From Afipia sp. OHSU_II-C1 (lineage in GTDB: Bacteria > Pseudomonadota > Alphaproteobacteria > Rhizobiales > Xanthobacteraceae): a stretch of DNA of 64,000 nucleotides. Positions 1 through 8,733 of this stretch are shown here, one piece after another (positions within the stretch are counted from its first letter, which is position 1; each line of letters starts with the position of its first letter). Both the position numbers and the translations under genes were made by a program. The stretch lies in assembly GCF_000497575.1 (NCBI RefSeq), contig NZ_APJI01000001.1, forward strand, positions 124,001 through 188,000. Reading direction: 5' to 3'. Below the pieces are notes generated by a model. It saw only the letters and a program-made list of their open reading frames with translations. It made no database searches and had not been told where the DNA came from.

Positions 1-814
1 GGTCGGCGGCGCGATCACCGAGATCCTCTATGCGCTCGGTCTTCAGGACAAGATCGTCGGCATCGACAGCACGAGTCTTTATCCGCCGAAGGCGCTCGGC
101 GAAAAGCCGAACGTCGGATACATGCGACAACTCAGCGCAGAGGGCGTGCTCGGCCTCAACCCGCAACTGATCCTGGCGATCGAAGGCTCCGGCCCGAAGG
201 AAACCCTCGACGTTATCGACGTCGCGAAAATTCCGTTCGTGTCTTTCCCGGAGACGCACACGGAGCAAGGCCTGCTCGACAAGATCAAGCTGGTTGCGCA
301 TGCGATGGATGCGGACGCACGCGGCGCATGCCTCACTGCAGCAGTCAGCAGCGATCTTGCTGAACTGAAGAAGCTCCGCGAAAGCGTCAAACATCCTGTG
401 CGCGTGATGTTCGTGATGTCGTTCCTCAACGGCCGCGCCATGGTCGCCGGACAGAAGACGGCCGCGAACGAGATCATCAAGCTCGCCGGCGGCATCAATG
501 CCGTCGAAGGCTTTGACGGCTACAAGCCGGTCAATGACGAGGCCATCGTCGCCGCCAAGCCGGACGTCATCCTTTCCATGCAGCGTGGCCGCGAGCAGCT
601 CGACGCACAAACCGTGTTCGCCAATCCGTCGTTCGCGCTGACGCCCGCTGCCGCGAAGAAATCGTTTGTCGCGATGGACGGGCTGTATCTGCTGGGCTTC
701 GGTCCGCGCACCGCCGCCGCCGCCCGCGATCTCGCACTGTCGCTTTATCCTGACCTCAATGAGAAGGCCGCGACGTGGAAGCCGGCGGCGCTTTCCGTCG
801 ACTGCCATAAATGA
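1..814 (+). CDS. hmuT: Haem ABC transporter, periplasmic haem-binding protein HmuT (5' truncated)
   Basis: The reading frame is open from the first bases of the window, so only the C-terminal ~270 residues are present and the signal peptide lies upstream. The visible part (VGGAITEILYALG, then IVGIDSTSLYPP, and later GINAVEGFDGYKPVNDEAIV) matches the bilobal TroA/BtuF-like fold of periplasmic haem and siderophore carriers. Such proteins take haem from the outer-membrane receptor and deliver it to the HmuUV permease. The stop codon overlaps the next start by four bases (ATGA), so it is translationally coupled to hmuU. The haem assignment rests on the HmuTUV-like order; a cobalamin or siderophore substrate is less likely but not excluded. 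Confidence 0.85.
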   Translation, partial: VGGAITEILYALGLQDKIVGIDSTSLYPPKALGEKPNVGYMRQLSAEGVLGLNPQLILAIEGSGPKETLDVIDVAKIPFVSFPETHTEQGLLDKIKLVAHAMDADARGACLTAAVSSDLAELKKLRESVKHPVRVMFVMSFLNGRAMVAGQKTAANEIIKLAGGINAVEGFDGYKPVNDEAIVAAKPDVILSMQRGREQLDAQTVFANPSFALTPAAAKKSFVAMDGLYLLGFGPRTAAAARDLALSLYPDLNEKAATWKPAALSVDCHK

Positions 815-1905
815 CGGTGACAGAAGCGACGCCATTGGCTTCCGCCAAGGCTGGTGGATCGATGCGCCCCTCCGCAATCGCCGTATACGCCGCTTTGATT
901 GCCGGAGTTGTGGCGGTCGCGCTGCTGGCGGTGACCGTCGGAGCGGCCGGCATTCCGCTGCCTCGTCTTGCTGCGGCACTGGGACTGAACATCGCCGGTG
1001 CCGATTCCGCGTTGCTCGCGCGTGACGAACTCGTGCTGTGGTCGATCCGGATTCCGCGCATCGCGATTGCCGGCATGATGGGAGGCCTGCTCGCACTGTC
1101 CGGCGCGATCATGCAGGGCCTGTTCCGCAATCCTCTTGCCGATCCGGCGCTGGTGGGCGTCTCGAGCGGCGGCGCGTTTGCCGCCGCATCTGCCATCGTG
1201 ATCTCGGACAGTGCATGGGGCGCGAGCTTCCGCTTCATGCAACTGGAGCTGCTGCCGGTCGCGGCGTTCGCAGGCTCGCTGCTGACCACCACTATCCTCT
1301 ACAAGATCGCCAGCCGCGAGGGCCGCACCTCGGTCGCGATCTTCCTGCTCGCGGGCCTTGCCATCGCGGCGATCGCCAATGCTGGCATCGGGCTTCTGGT
1401 GTTCGTCGCCGATGACCGTCAGTTGCGCGACATTACGTTCTGGCTGCTCGGCTCGCTCAGCGGCGCGACCTGGCCGAAGGCCGTAATGGTCGCACCCGTC
1501 GCCCTGCTTGCGGTGCTGGCGATCCCGCTGATCGCGCGCGGCCTCGATGTGCTGGTGCTAGGCGAAGCAGAAGCCTTTCACACCGGTATCGATGTCGAGC
1601 GGCTGAAAAAGATCTCGATCGTGATGATTTCGGCGATGACCGGCGTTGCCGTATCGATCTGCGGCGTGGTCGGCTTCGTCGGCATCGTGGTGCCGCACCT
1701 GTTGCGGATGGTGATCGGCCCCGGCCACCGGCTGCTGCTGCCCGCCTCGGTTTTCCTCGGAGCCATTCTTCTGATCTTGGCCGACACCATCGCGCGCGTG
1801 CTAGCGGCGCCCGCCGAAGTGCCGATCGGCATTCTCACCGCTGCGCTCGGCGCGCCGTTCTTCCTGTTCATCCTGCTGCGGCAACGAAAGCTGATCGCGT
1901 CGTGA
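811..1905 (+). CDS. hmuU: Haem ABC transporter permease HmuU (FecCD family)
   Basis: A 364-residue very hydrophobic protein, the usual length for FecCD/BtuC-type permeases with about ten membrane helices. The family signature NPLADPALVGVSSGGAF is present near residues 110-126, and the conserved CGVVGFVGIVVPHLLRM segment lies near 290. It forms the inner-membrane channel through which haem is passed to the cytoplasm. It starts within the stop of hmuT and ends inside the GTG start of hmuV, so the three are one tightly coupled unit. Family assignment is firm; haem as substrate is inferred from the cluster. Confidence 0.9.
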   Translation: MTVTEATPLASAKAGGSMRPSAIAVYAALIAGVVAVALLAVTVGAAGIPLPRLAAALGLNIAGADSALLARDELVLWSIRIPRIAIAGMMGGLLALSGAIMQGLFRNPLADPALVGVSSGGAFAAASAIVISDSAWGASFRFMQLELLPVAAFAGSLLTTTILYKIASREGRTSVAIFLLAGLAIAAIANAGIGLLVFVADDRQLRDITFWLLGSLSGATWPKAVMVAPVALLAVLAIPLIARGLDVLVLGEAEAFHTGIDVERLKKISIVMISAMTGVAVSICGVVGFVGIVVPHLLRMVIGPGHRLLLPASVFLGAILLILADTIARVLAAPAEVPIGILTAALGAPFFLFILLRQRKLIAS

Positions 1906-2696
1906 CATTCTCTCGCCCCGCGCTGATCGAAGCTGATGCGGTCTGCATGAAAGTCCGGCAGGCGACGCTGCTCGATCGCGTGAGCGCGCGGGTGCATGGC
2001 GGCGAAACCGTCGCCATCGTCGGGCCGAACGGCGCAGGAAAGTCGACATTGCTGCGGCTGTTGTCTGGCGATCTTCGCTGCACGGGCGGCGGTGTCCGTC
2101 TCAAGGGCCGCGACCTCGCGTCGTTCTCCTCACGCGATCTCGCCAACCATCGCGTCATGCTGTCCCAGCATGTCAACGTGTCCTTCCCGTTCTCTGTCGA
2201 AGAGATCGTCGCCATGGGCGCGCGTGATCGTCCGCGCGCTGTCGCCGCGCCGCTGGTGGACGCAGCCATTGCCGAACTGGACCTGTCACCGTTCCGCTAC
2301 CGGGAACTGCCGACCCTGTCCGGCGGTGAACAGCAGCGCGCGCATTTCGCACGGGTTCTGGTTCAGTTGGCCTGCGGCGAAGCCGAGCATGGCCCCGGCG
2401 TTCTTCTGCTCGACGAGCCGACCTCGAGCCTCGACCTGCGCCACCAGATCAATCTGGTCGAAACCGCCAAGCGCAGGGCGCGCACCGGCACGGCCGTGGT
2501 CGCGGTGCTGCACGACCTCAATCTTGCGGTCCGCTTCGCAGACCGCATCATCGTTCTGCGCAAGGGAGCGGTCGCCGCCGACGGCAGCCCTGCCGAGACG
2601 ATTACCAACAAGATGATCAGCGACGTCTTCGATGTGGAGACCAATATTGGCTCCGAGGACGGCCAGCCTTTCGTGCTGCTTCAGCGCATGCAGTAA
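1902..2696 (+). CDS. hmuV: Haem ABC transporter ATPase HmuV
   Basis: A 264-residue ABC ATPase starting at a GTG that overlaps the hmuU stop. It carries Walker A GPNGAGKST near residue 46, signature LSGGEQQRAHFARVL, Walker B VLLLDEPTSSLDL and the H-loop histidine in AVLHDLN. It powers haem import by binding the cytoplasmic face of HmuU. The sequence between signature and Walker B is slightly long (QLACGEAEHGPG), as is common in HmuV proteins. It is the last gene of the haem unit; the next gene follows after 232 bases that contain a regulator's operator. Confidence 0.9.
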   Translation: MTFSRPALIEADAVCMKVRQATLLDRVSARVHGGETVAIVGPNGAGKSTLLRLLSGDLRCTGGGVRLKGRDLASFSSRDLANHRVMLSQHVNVSFPFSVEEIVAMGARDRPRAVAAPLVDAAIAELDLSPFRYRELPTLSGGEQQRAHFARVLVQLACGEAEHGPGVLLLDEPTSSLDLRHQINLVETAKRRARTGTAVVAVLHDLNLAVRFADRIIVLRKGAVAADGSPAETITNKMISDVFDVETNIGSEDGQPFVLLQRMQ

Positions 2697-2868
2697 CAGC
2701 CACTGTGACGGCCAGGGCGGTTTAAGCCTTCGCGTTTTTCATATTCCGCACATCGAATTCAACGCGGCGGATACTGCGGCGCACGCGCAGCCGATTGCCG
2801 TTTCAGCCCGCTTCCGTTATGTCTGATCGAGGTTTACCTCCGGCCTCCTGCATTGCAGCAAGCTGCAA

Positions 2869-2891
2869 CATCCGATGTTTAACATCGGATG
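2869..2891. promoter_or_regulatory. Palindromic operator in front of the GntR gene
   Basis: Perfect inverted repeat CATCCGATG-TTTAA-CATCGGATG, ending 38 bases before the ATG of the FadR-type regulator. Each half is itself nearly self-complementary. It is directly preceded by another perfect dyad, TTGCAG-CAAG-CTGCAA (2853-2868). The position suggests autoregulation by the downstream GntR protein. A related shorter dyad, CATCCG-GCAAA-CGGATG, lies in front of the transporter operon. The repeat is seen; binding is inferred. Confidence 0.6.
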
Positions 2892-2928
2892 ATTGTCGCC
2901 GCGAGCGCCTGTGTGCTAGCTTTAGTGA

Positions 2929-3735
2929 ATGAAGTCGCCAGCCAAATCCCGCCCGAAAGCCGCCAGCAAGCTCGTCAAACCCGGCCGCATTCAGGCCGTG
3001 TTGCGGACGCTCGGCAGCGAGATCGCGCAGGATCTGATTCCGGTCGGCTCGGCGCTGCCGCCGGAGCATGATCTCGAAAGCCGCTTCGGCGTCGGCCGCG
3101 GCGTGGTGCGCGAGGCAATCAAGACACTCGCGGCCAAGGGACTGGTCAGCGTCCGTCCGCGCCACGGCACGCATGTGCGTCCGCGCGGCGACTGGAGCCT
3201 GCTCGACCGCGACGTGCTGAGCTGGCTGATCAGCAAGGAAGAACCCAATCGCGATCTTCTGCTCGCGCTGCAGGAAGTGCGCCTGATCATCGAGCCAGCC
3301 GCCGCTGCCCTCGCCGCCGAGCGCGCGACGGCGAAGGATCGCAGGCGCATCATGACAGCGCTCGCAGCAATGGAAGCCTCGCACGACGTGCCGACCGCGA
3401 TCATCGCGGACAAGGCGTTCCATCTCGCGATCATCGACGCCACGCACAATCCGGTGCTGCAAGGTTTTCGCGGCGCCATCGACACCATTCTGAGCGCCGT
3501 GTTCATGGTCGCCACCGGCAGCCCGGGCTGGTTCAACGAGAACCTGCCGAACCACGCCATCGCCGCGCGTGCCATTGATGAGGGCCATGCCGAGAAAGCC
3601 CGCGCCGCGATGCAGCAGGTGCTCGGCTACACGCAGTTCAAGCTGTCGACAAAGAGGAAATACGGACGCAACGCGAAAATCTCGCCGCGCAAATTGACGG
3701 TCAACGGCAAGCTCAGGAAGAAACGCGTCGCGTGA
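2929..3735 (+). CDS. GntR-family transcriptional regulator, FadR/FCD subfamily
   Basis: A 268-residue DNA-binding protein. The N-terminal winged helix (about residues 18-85) contains VGRGVVREAIKTLAAKGLVS, the typical GntR recognition region, followed by the RPRHGTHVRP wing. Residues ~100-235 form the all-helical FCD ligand-binding domain, in which NPVLQGFRGAI is visible. The C-terminus carries an extra very basic tail (residues ~240-268, rich in Lys/Arg) that most FCD regulators lack. It lies upstream of, and in the same orientation as, the Liv-type transporter and acyl-CoA synthetase genes and probably controls them in response to their substrate or its CoA ester. The effector cannot be read from the sequence. 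Confidence 0.85.
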   Translation: MKSPAKSRPKAASKLVKPGRIQAVLRTLGSEIAQDLIPVGSALPPEHDLESRFGVGRGVVREAIKTLAAKGLVSVRPRHGTHVRPRGDWSLLDRDVLSWLISKEEPNRDLLLALQEVRLIIEPAAAALAAERATAKDRRRIMTALAAMEASHDVPTAIIADKAFHLAIIDATHNPVLQGFRGAIDTILSAVFMVATGSPGWFNENLPNHAIAARAIDEGHAEKARAAMQQVLGYTQFKLSTKRKYGRNAKISPRKLTVNGKLRKKRVA

Positions 3736-3961
3736 CGCGGATTGCAATCTGTACCCGCGATCCGGTTCGCCATACGAACCGGCATATTGCGCTGCGTCCG
3801 CGAGGGATGCTTACCCTCACTGGCATCGATGCAAAACCTCTTGTGCAAATTCTGCAACGTCTGTTCGCACCAACGCCCATGCAAGCTTTCGTCGCACGCT
3901 TCAGGAACCGGGATCGTAGACGCGCGCCAAAAGCCCGCTTAAGCTGCCATCGAACCACTGA

Positions 3962-3978
3962 CATCCGGCAAACGGATG
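3962..3978. promoter_or_regulatory. Candidate GntR operator upstream of the first Liv-type operon
   Basis: Perfect dyad CATCCG-GCAAA-CGGATG, 44 bases before the start codon of the binding-protein gene. Its arms match the first six bases of the arms of the palindrome in front of the GntR gene at 2869. The rest of the 287-base gap (3736-4022) shows no gene. The simplest reading is that the GntR protein also controls the transporter operon from here. Confidence 0.45.
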
Positions 3979-4022
3979 CGGAAACAAGAACCGGCATGAC
4001 CGGACAATTCGGGAGGAACAGC

Positions 4023-5324
4023 ATGAAGCGCTTCACGCGAACATTTGGCTTATTGACGGCCTGCTCCGCCGCTGTACTGGCGTTTACCGGCCCGTCATCG
4101 GCACAGGAAAGCTTCAAGGTCGGCATTGTCACATTCCTGTCGGGTCCCGCAGCGGAAAGCTTCGGTGTCCCCGCCGGCAAGGCTGCGGAATTCGTCATCG
4201 GCGAACTGAACAAGGGCGCTGGACCGGCCCCCTATAATAAAGTCGGCTTCGGTGGCATGAAGATCGAGCCCATCGTCATCGACGAGAACGGCGGCGCGAC
4301 CAAGCAGGTGCAGGAGCTGCGCAACCTCTATCAGCGCGACAATGTCGATGCCGTCATCGGCTATATCGGCTCCGGCGACTGCCTCGCCGTCGCACCTATC
4401 GCGGAAGAACTGAAGAAGCCGCTGTTCCTGTTCGACTGCGGAACGCCGCGCATCTTCGAGGAAGCCAAATACAACTACGTCTTCCGTACGGCGGCCCATG
4501 CCACCCAGGATAACGTCGGGCTGATCCGCTACATGAAGCTGAAGAACATCAAGATGGATACGTTCTCGGCCATCAACCAGGATTACGCCTGGGGCCAGGA
4601 CAGCCGGGCCGACTTCGTCGCGGCTGCGGCCCAGCTTTATCCAAATGCGAAGCTCAATGCCGATCTGTTGCCGAAGTTCGGCGCGGGCCAGTACGGCACC
4701 GAGATCTCGGCGCTGGTGTCCGCCGGATCTGACGTCGTCTATTCCAGCCTTTGGGGCGGCGACTTGCAGGCCTTCATTCTGCAGTCGGTGCCACGCGGCC
4801 TCGCCAAGCGCAGCCAGCTCGTCCTCAGCGCCGCCGACCACGTCCTGCCGCCGCTCGGCGACAAGATGCCAGATGGCGTCATTATCGGCGCACGCGGTTC
4901 CTATGGTCTGATGTCGCCGAAGACCCCGCTCAACGAGTGGTTCTTCAACGGCTATGAAAAGGCTCACGGCACCTATCCCGTGCAGGCCGCCTATCGCGTC
5001 ACGCAGTCGATCCTCGGCGTGAAGAGTGCGGTCGAGAAGGCGATGGCGAAGAACGGCGGCAAGAAGCCGAGCGCTGATGAATTGGTCGCTGCGATGACCG
5101 GCTCCGAGTGGCAGAGCCCGGGCGGCCTGATCCAGATGAAGAACGGCGACGGCCATCAGGCCATCCAGCCAATCTCGTTCAGCCGCACCAAGTACAACGC
5201 CGAAAAGAAGCGCGTCGATCTGGTGGATATCGTCAACTTCGAAGCCGAATGCGTCAACCCGCCTCCGGGCGTGAAGGCGATCGACTGGATCAAGGGCGGA
5301 ATGAAGAACGACAAGTGCAAGTAA
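4023..5324 (+). CDS. ABC transporter substrate-binding protein, branched-chain amino acid type (LivK-like), operon 1
   Basis: The ATG at 4023 was chosen because GGGAGGAA lies just upstream and a signal peptide follows (MKRFTRTFGLLTACSAAVLA...SSAQ, cleavage near residue 28). The mature part starts ESFKVGIVTFLSGPAAESFG, the first strand of type I periplasmic binding proteins. At 433 residues it has the usual length. It captures the substrate in the periplasm for the permeases encoded next. These carriers bind amino acids, amides, aromatic acids or other carboxylates, and the substrate cannot be told from sequence. The downstream acyl-CoA synthetase suggests an organic acid. A strong hairpin follows the gene. 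Confidence 0.85.
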   Translation: MKRFTRTFGLLTACSAAVLAFTGPSSAQESFKVGIVTFLSGPAAESFGVPAGKAAEFVIGELNKGAGPAPYNKVGFGGMKIEPIVIDENGGATKQVQELRNLYQRDNVDAVIGYIGSGDCLAVAPIAEELKKPLFLFDCGTPRIFEEAKYNYVFRTAAHATQDNVGLIRYMKLKNIKMDTFSAINQDYAWGQDSRADFVAAAAQLYPNAKLNADLLPKFGAGQYGTEISALVSAGSDVVYSSLWGGDLQAFILQSVPRGLAKRSQLVLSAADHVLPPLGDKMPDGVIIGARGSYGLMSPKTPLNEWFFNGYEKAHGTYPVQAAYRVTQSILGVKSAVEKAMAKNGGKKPSADELVAAMTGSEWQSPGGLIQMKNGDGHQAIQPISFSRTKYNAEKKRVDLVDIVNFEAECVNPPPGVKAIDWIKGGMKNDKCK

Positions 5325-5345
5325 TCCCCTGCGCTTGAGGCCACC

Positions 5346-5378
5346 GGGCGGCGCGACGATGTGAATCTCGCGCCGCCC
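5346..5378 (+). promoter_or_regulatory. Hairpin between binding-protein and permease genes
   Basis: Perfect 11-bp inverted repeat GGGCGGCGCGA / TCGCGCCGCCC with an 11-base loop, 21 bases after the binding-protein stop. There is no U-tract, so it is more likely a 3' stability or partial-termination structure that lets binding-protein mRNA exceed permease mRNA. Similar hairpins follow the other three binding-protein genes of the window. Confidence 0.55.
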
Positions 5379-5412
5379 CTCTCTTCGCTGCAACTCCGGC
5401 CTGATCACCTTC

Positions 5413-6309
5413 ATGAATACGTTTCTCACGGTCATCCTCGACGGCCTGATCCAGGCATCGTGGCTCTTTGTTGTGGCGCTGGGCCTGACGCTCGTTTTCG
5501 GCGTGCTCAAGATCCTCAACATCGCGCACGGCGGCTTCTACGCGCTCGGCTGCTATCTCGCGGCGACCGCCGTCACAATGGCGGCGGCGCATAAAGTCCC
5601 CCCGGCGCTTGGGTTCGTACTGATGCTGGTATCGGTGGCCGCGATTGCCGCGGTCGTCGGCCTGCTGATGGAACGTGGACTGATCAAGCTGTTCTATGGC
5701 CGCGATGAAGTCGTGCTGCTGCTCGTGACCTATGCCGTATTCCTGATCTTCGAAGACGTGACCAAACTGATCTGGGGCGTCAACCCGATCTATGCGAACC
5801 AGCCCTACGAGCTGTTCGGCAATGCCGAGTTCGCCGGGTTGTTCTACGTCGGCTACGATCTCATGCTGATCCCGTTTTCGGCTGTGATCGGTTTCGCGGT
5901 GTGGTTCGCCCTTAACCGCACCACCACCGGAAAGATTGTCACCGCCGTGATCCACAACGCCGAAATGAGCGCCAGCATGGGCGTGAAGATCAACCGCGTC
6001 TACGCGCTCGCCTTTGCCTTCGGCGTGATGCTGGCCGCACTGGCCGGCGGACTTACCGCTCCGAAGATATCCGTGCAGCCCGGTTTGAGTTCGGAAATCA
6101 TCATCCTGAGTTTCGCCATCGTGGTGATCGGCGGCCTCGGCAGCATCGAAGGCGCGGCCGTCGGCGCCATCCTCGTCGGTATGGCGCGCGCGGCATCGGT
6201 CCACCTGCTGCCGCAGGCTGAACTGTTCATGATCTATCTTATTATGGCAGCAGTCCTGATGTTCAGGCCCGAAGGCCTGTTCCGCCGTGAAGTCGCGAGG
6301 CGCATCTGA
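5413..6309 (+). CDS. Branched-chain amino acid-type ABC permease (LivH-like), operon 1
   Basis: A 298-residue integral membrane protein of the LivH family. It shows the family's early motif LGLTLVFGVLKILNIAHGGFYALG (quoted here in part, residues ~24-46) and the late motif IVVIGGLGSIEGAAVGAILVG, a cytoplasmic loop that contacts the ATPase. About eight membrane helices are apparent. It forms one half of the translocation channel together with the next gene product. Its stop codon TGA overlaps the ATG of the following gene by one base, indicating translational coupling. Confidence 0.88.
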   Translation: MNTFLTVILDGLIQASWLFVVALGLTLVFGVLKILNIAHGGFYALGCYLAATAVTMAAAHKVPPALGFVLMLVSVAAIAAVVGLLMERGLIKLFYGRDEVVLLLVTYAVFLIFEDVTKLIWGVNPIYANQPYELFGNAEFAGLFYVGYDLMLIPFSAVIGFAVWFALNRTTTGKIVTAVIHNAEMSASMGVKINRVYALAFAFGVMLAALAGGLTAPKISVQPGLSSEIIILSFAIVVIGGLGSIEGAAVGAILVGMARAASVHLLPQAELFMIYLIMAAVLMFRPEGLFRREVARRI

Positions 6310-7298
6310 TGAAGTACGCGACAAATCCCTTCGTTCTTCTCGGCCTCGTCGTACTGGCCGTTCTTTTCGGCCGCATCATTCCGGCATGGACGCTGTCGCT
6401 CGCCACCGTCGCCGCATCCAAGGCGCTCGTCGCGCTCGGTATTGTCGTGCTCGCGCGGACAGGCAACGTCTCTTTCGGACAGGGCCTTTTCTATGCCGGC
6501 GGCGGCTACGGCGTGGCGCTGATCGCGATCACGTTCGGCGTCACCGACGCCGTGGCACAGGTTATCATCGGCGCAGTGTTCGGCGGCCTCCTCGGCCTGA
6601 TCATTGGCCCGCTGATTGCCCGCTACACCGGCATCTTCTTCGGCATGCTGACGCTGGCGCTGTCGATGGTGCTTTACGGTGCGCTGGTCAAGACGACCAT
6701 CCTTGGCGGCTCGGACGGCTTCAATGTCGGCCGCCCCACCCTGTTCGGCGCAGTGTTCAACGATCCGCGCGAGGCGGACTTCATGCTCTATGCCGTATCC
6801 GTCGTCGCCACCGGCCTTGCGGGTATCTTCGCAACGATCCTGTTCCGCTCGCAGTTCGGACTGACGAGTCTTGCGGTGCGCGAGAACAACCTCCGCGTCG
6901 AGTATCTCGGCACCTCCGCGAACCGCATCGTCACCATCAACTTCGTGATCGCGGCGACATTCGCAGGCGCCAGCGGCGCGCTCGCGCTGATGGCGCAGCG
7001 GCACATCGATCCGGAATTCGCCTACTGGACGACCTCCGGTGAATTCGTTTTCATCGCGGTGCTCGCGGGCACGCAAAGCGTCGCTGCGGTGTTTATTTCC
7101 GCGCTTGTGCTTGAGCTGGTCCGCTCGTTCTCCAATCTCTATATGCCGAACACTTGGCAGCTCGTGCTCGGCGTGTTCCTGCTGGCGGTCATCCTGTTTC
7201 TGCCGCGGGGCATCGGTTCGCTCTGGAGCGGAAGAAAGCGCAGGACCTCGGAGGCAGTGCCGGAACCCGTCCCCGCTGGGAAAGGATCGGCATCATGA
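6309..7298 (+). CDS. Branched-chain amino acid-type ABC permease (LivM-like), operon 1
   Basis: A 329-residue membrane protein of the LivM family. The motif GNVSFGQGLFYAGGGYGVAL near residue 50 and the run FVFIAVLAGTQSVAAVFISALVLE near 245 are characteristic; the usual 'GG-GS/T' loop is present as LAGTQSVAAV. It pairs with the LivH-like permease. The charged C-terminal tail (SGRKRRTSEAVPEPVPAGKGSAS in part) is probably cytoplasmic. The last four bases overlap the start of the ATPase gene (ATGA). Confidence 0.88.
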   Translation: MKYATNPFVLLGLVVLAVLFGRIIPAWTLSLATVAASKALVALGIVVLARTGNVSFGQGLFYAGGGYGVALIAITFGVTDAVAQVIIGAVFGGLLGLIIGPLIARYTGIFFGMLTLALSMVLYGALVKTTILGGSDGFNVGRPTLFGAVFNDPREADFMLYAVSVVATGLAGIFATILFRSQFGLTSLAVRENNLRVEYLGTSANRIVTINFVIAATFAGASGALALMAQRHIDPEFAYWTTSGEFVFIAVLAGTQSVAAVFISALVLELVRSFSNLYMPNTWQLVLGVFLLAVILFLPRGIGSLWSGRKRRTSEAVPEPVPAGKGSAS

Positions 7299-8044
7299 AG
7301 CCTGTCCTTTCCGTGCGCGGTCTCCAGAAGCGTTTCGGCGCGGTGGTCGCCGCCGACAATGTCAGCATCGACATTCCGGCGGGCCAAAAGCTCTGCCTGA
7401 TCGGCGCGAATGGCGCCGGCAAGACCACGTTCGTCAACATGGTGACGGGCTACATGAAGCCCGACAGCGGTGCGATCGAACTCGACGGCTCGCCGATCGG
7501 CCGGCGCTCTCCGCGCGATGTCGCCAAGCTCGGAATCTCGCGCTCTTTCCAGATTCCGCAGCTGTTCATTGAACTCACCGCCGCCGAAAATCTGACCGTC
7601 GCCGTCTCCAGCGCGGAAGGCGGACGGCTGTCGCTGACGGTTCCGGCGGAAGCCGGAGAGCGGCATGACAAGGCGCTGGCATTGCTGGACCGCTTTGGTC
7701 TCAAGGGTCTTGCCGACCGGCCGGTGTCCGAGCTGGCCGGCGGCGTCCGCAAGCTGGTCGATATCGCCATGGCGCTGGCGCGGCGTCCCAAACTGTTGCT
7801 GCTGGACGAACCGACCTCCGGCGTCTCGGCGGAAGAGAAATTCGCCACCATGGACCGCGTCATTCATGCCGTCTCGGAAGAGGCCGCCACCATCGTCTTC
7901 GTCGAGCATGACATGGATATCGTCAGCAAATATGCCGACCGCGTCGTCGCCTTTTACAACGGCCGCATCCTGGCCGACGGCGAGCCGTCAACGGTGCTGA
8001 AAGACAATGAAGTCCGCCGTTATGTGACGGGAGGCGCAAAATGA
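7295..8044 (+). CDS. Branched-chain amino acid-type ABC ATPase (LivG-like), operon 1
   Basis: The ATG at 7295 overlaps the upstream stop and gives a 249-residue ATPase; a longer in-frame extension into the permease gene is not needed. Walker A is GANGAGKTTFVNMVTG, Walker B LLLLDEPTSGVSAEE and the switch histidine is in VFVEHDMDIV. The signature motif is unusual: LAGGVRKLVDIAMAL, in which the usual LSGGQ is LAGGV. It supplies ATP-driven power to the permease pair together with the LivF-like subunit. The order LivK-H-M-G-F is the standard one for this transporter class. Confidence 0.88.
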   Translation: MKPVLSVRGLQKRFGAVVAADNVSIDIPAGQKLCLIGANGAGKTTFVNMVTGYMKPDSGAIELDGSPIGRRSPRDVAKLGISRSFQIPQLFIELTAAENLTVAVSSAEGGRLSLTVPAEAGERHDKALALLDRFGLKGLADRPVSELAGGVRKLVDIAMALARRPKLLLLDEPTSGVSAEEKFATMDRVIHAVSEEAATIVFVEHDMDIVSKYADRVVAFYNGRILADGEPSTVLKDNEVRRYVTGGAK

Positions 8045-8703
8045 CCGCTTCCCGCTCCCTGCTCGAAATCGACAACCTCGCCGTCGAAATCCAGTCGATG
8101 CCGGCGCTGCGCGGCTTCACCATGCATCTCACCGAGGGCGGCATGGTCAGTCTGGTTGGCCGCAACGGCGCCGGCAAGACAACGTTGATGCGCTCGATCA
8201 TGGGTCACCTCACGCCAAAGCGCGGCACGATCCGTTTCGGCGGCGAGGATCTGACGGCCCTGCCGCGTCACGCCCGCGCCGGTCTCGGTATCGGCTACAT
8301 GCCGGAAGACCGCGGACTGGTGCCGCAACTGACGGTGGAAGAGAATATTCTGCTGCCGCTATGGGTCGCAAAGGACGTCGACCGCAAGGCGCGGCTGGAC
8401 TTTGTCTACGAGGTGATCGGCGAACTCGTCGCCATGCGCGATCGCAAGGCACTATTACTTTCGGGCGGACAGCAGAAACTGGTCGCGCTGGGCCGCGCAT
8501 TGGGCATTGGAACCCGGTGCCTGCTGCTCGACGAGCCATTCGAAGGGATCGCACCTGCCCTGTCCGAGAGAATCTCCGACGTGCTTGCCTCGCTCAAGGG
8601 CAAGGGGTTAACAGTGTTGATGTCGCAGTCCGATTTGAATCACTCGCATACTTTGTTTGATACAGAATTTGTGATCGAGCGCGGGGCCAATTTTTCAACC
8701 TGA
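8041..8703 (+). CDS. Branched-chain amino acid-type ABC ATPase (LivF-like), operon 1
   Basis: A 220-residue ABC ATPase overlapping the previous gene by four bases. Motifs are Walker A GRNGAGKTTLMRS, signature LSGGQQKLVALGRAL and Walker B LLLDEPFEGIAP, the last being typical of LivF. The C-terminus is slightly shorter than the usual ~235 residues, ending ...FVIERGANFST. It is the second nucleotide-binding subunit of the operon. The acyl-CoA synthetase gene follows after 30 bases and is probably co-transcribed. Confidence 0.87.
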   Translation: MTASRSLLEIDNLAVEIQSMPALRGFTMHLTEGGMVSLVGRNGAGKTTLMRSIMGHLTPKRGTIRFGGEDLTALPRHARAGLGIGYMPEDRGLVPQLTVEENILLPLWVAKDVDRKARLDFVYEVIGELVAMRDRKALLLSGGQQKLVALGRALGIGTRCLLLDEPFEGIAPALSERISDVLASLKGKGLTVLMSQSDLNHSHTLFDTEFVIERGANFST

Positions 8704-8733
8704 CGCAACGATCAGGATAGGTAGCTAGAATCC

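Noticed and set aside
3732-4022. N-terminal extension of the first binding protein back to 3732
   Set aside because: The extension overlaps the end of the GntR gene, covers the operator-like dyad, and would bury a good signal peptide that starts at 4023.
4095-5522. 475-codon minus-strand open frame opposite the first binding protein
   Set aside because: It runs through the signal peptide, the mature domain and the hairpin of the plus-strand gene, and has no recognisable motif.
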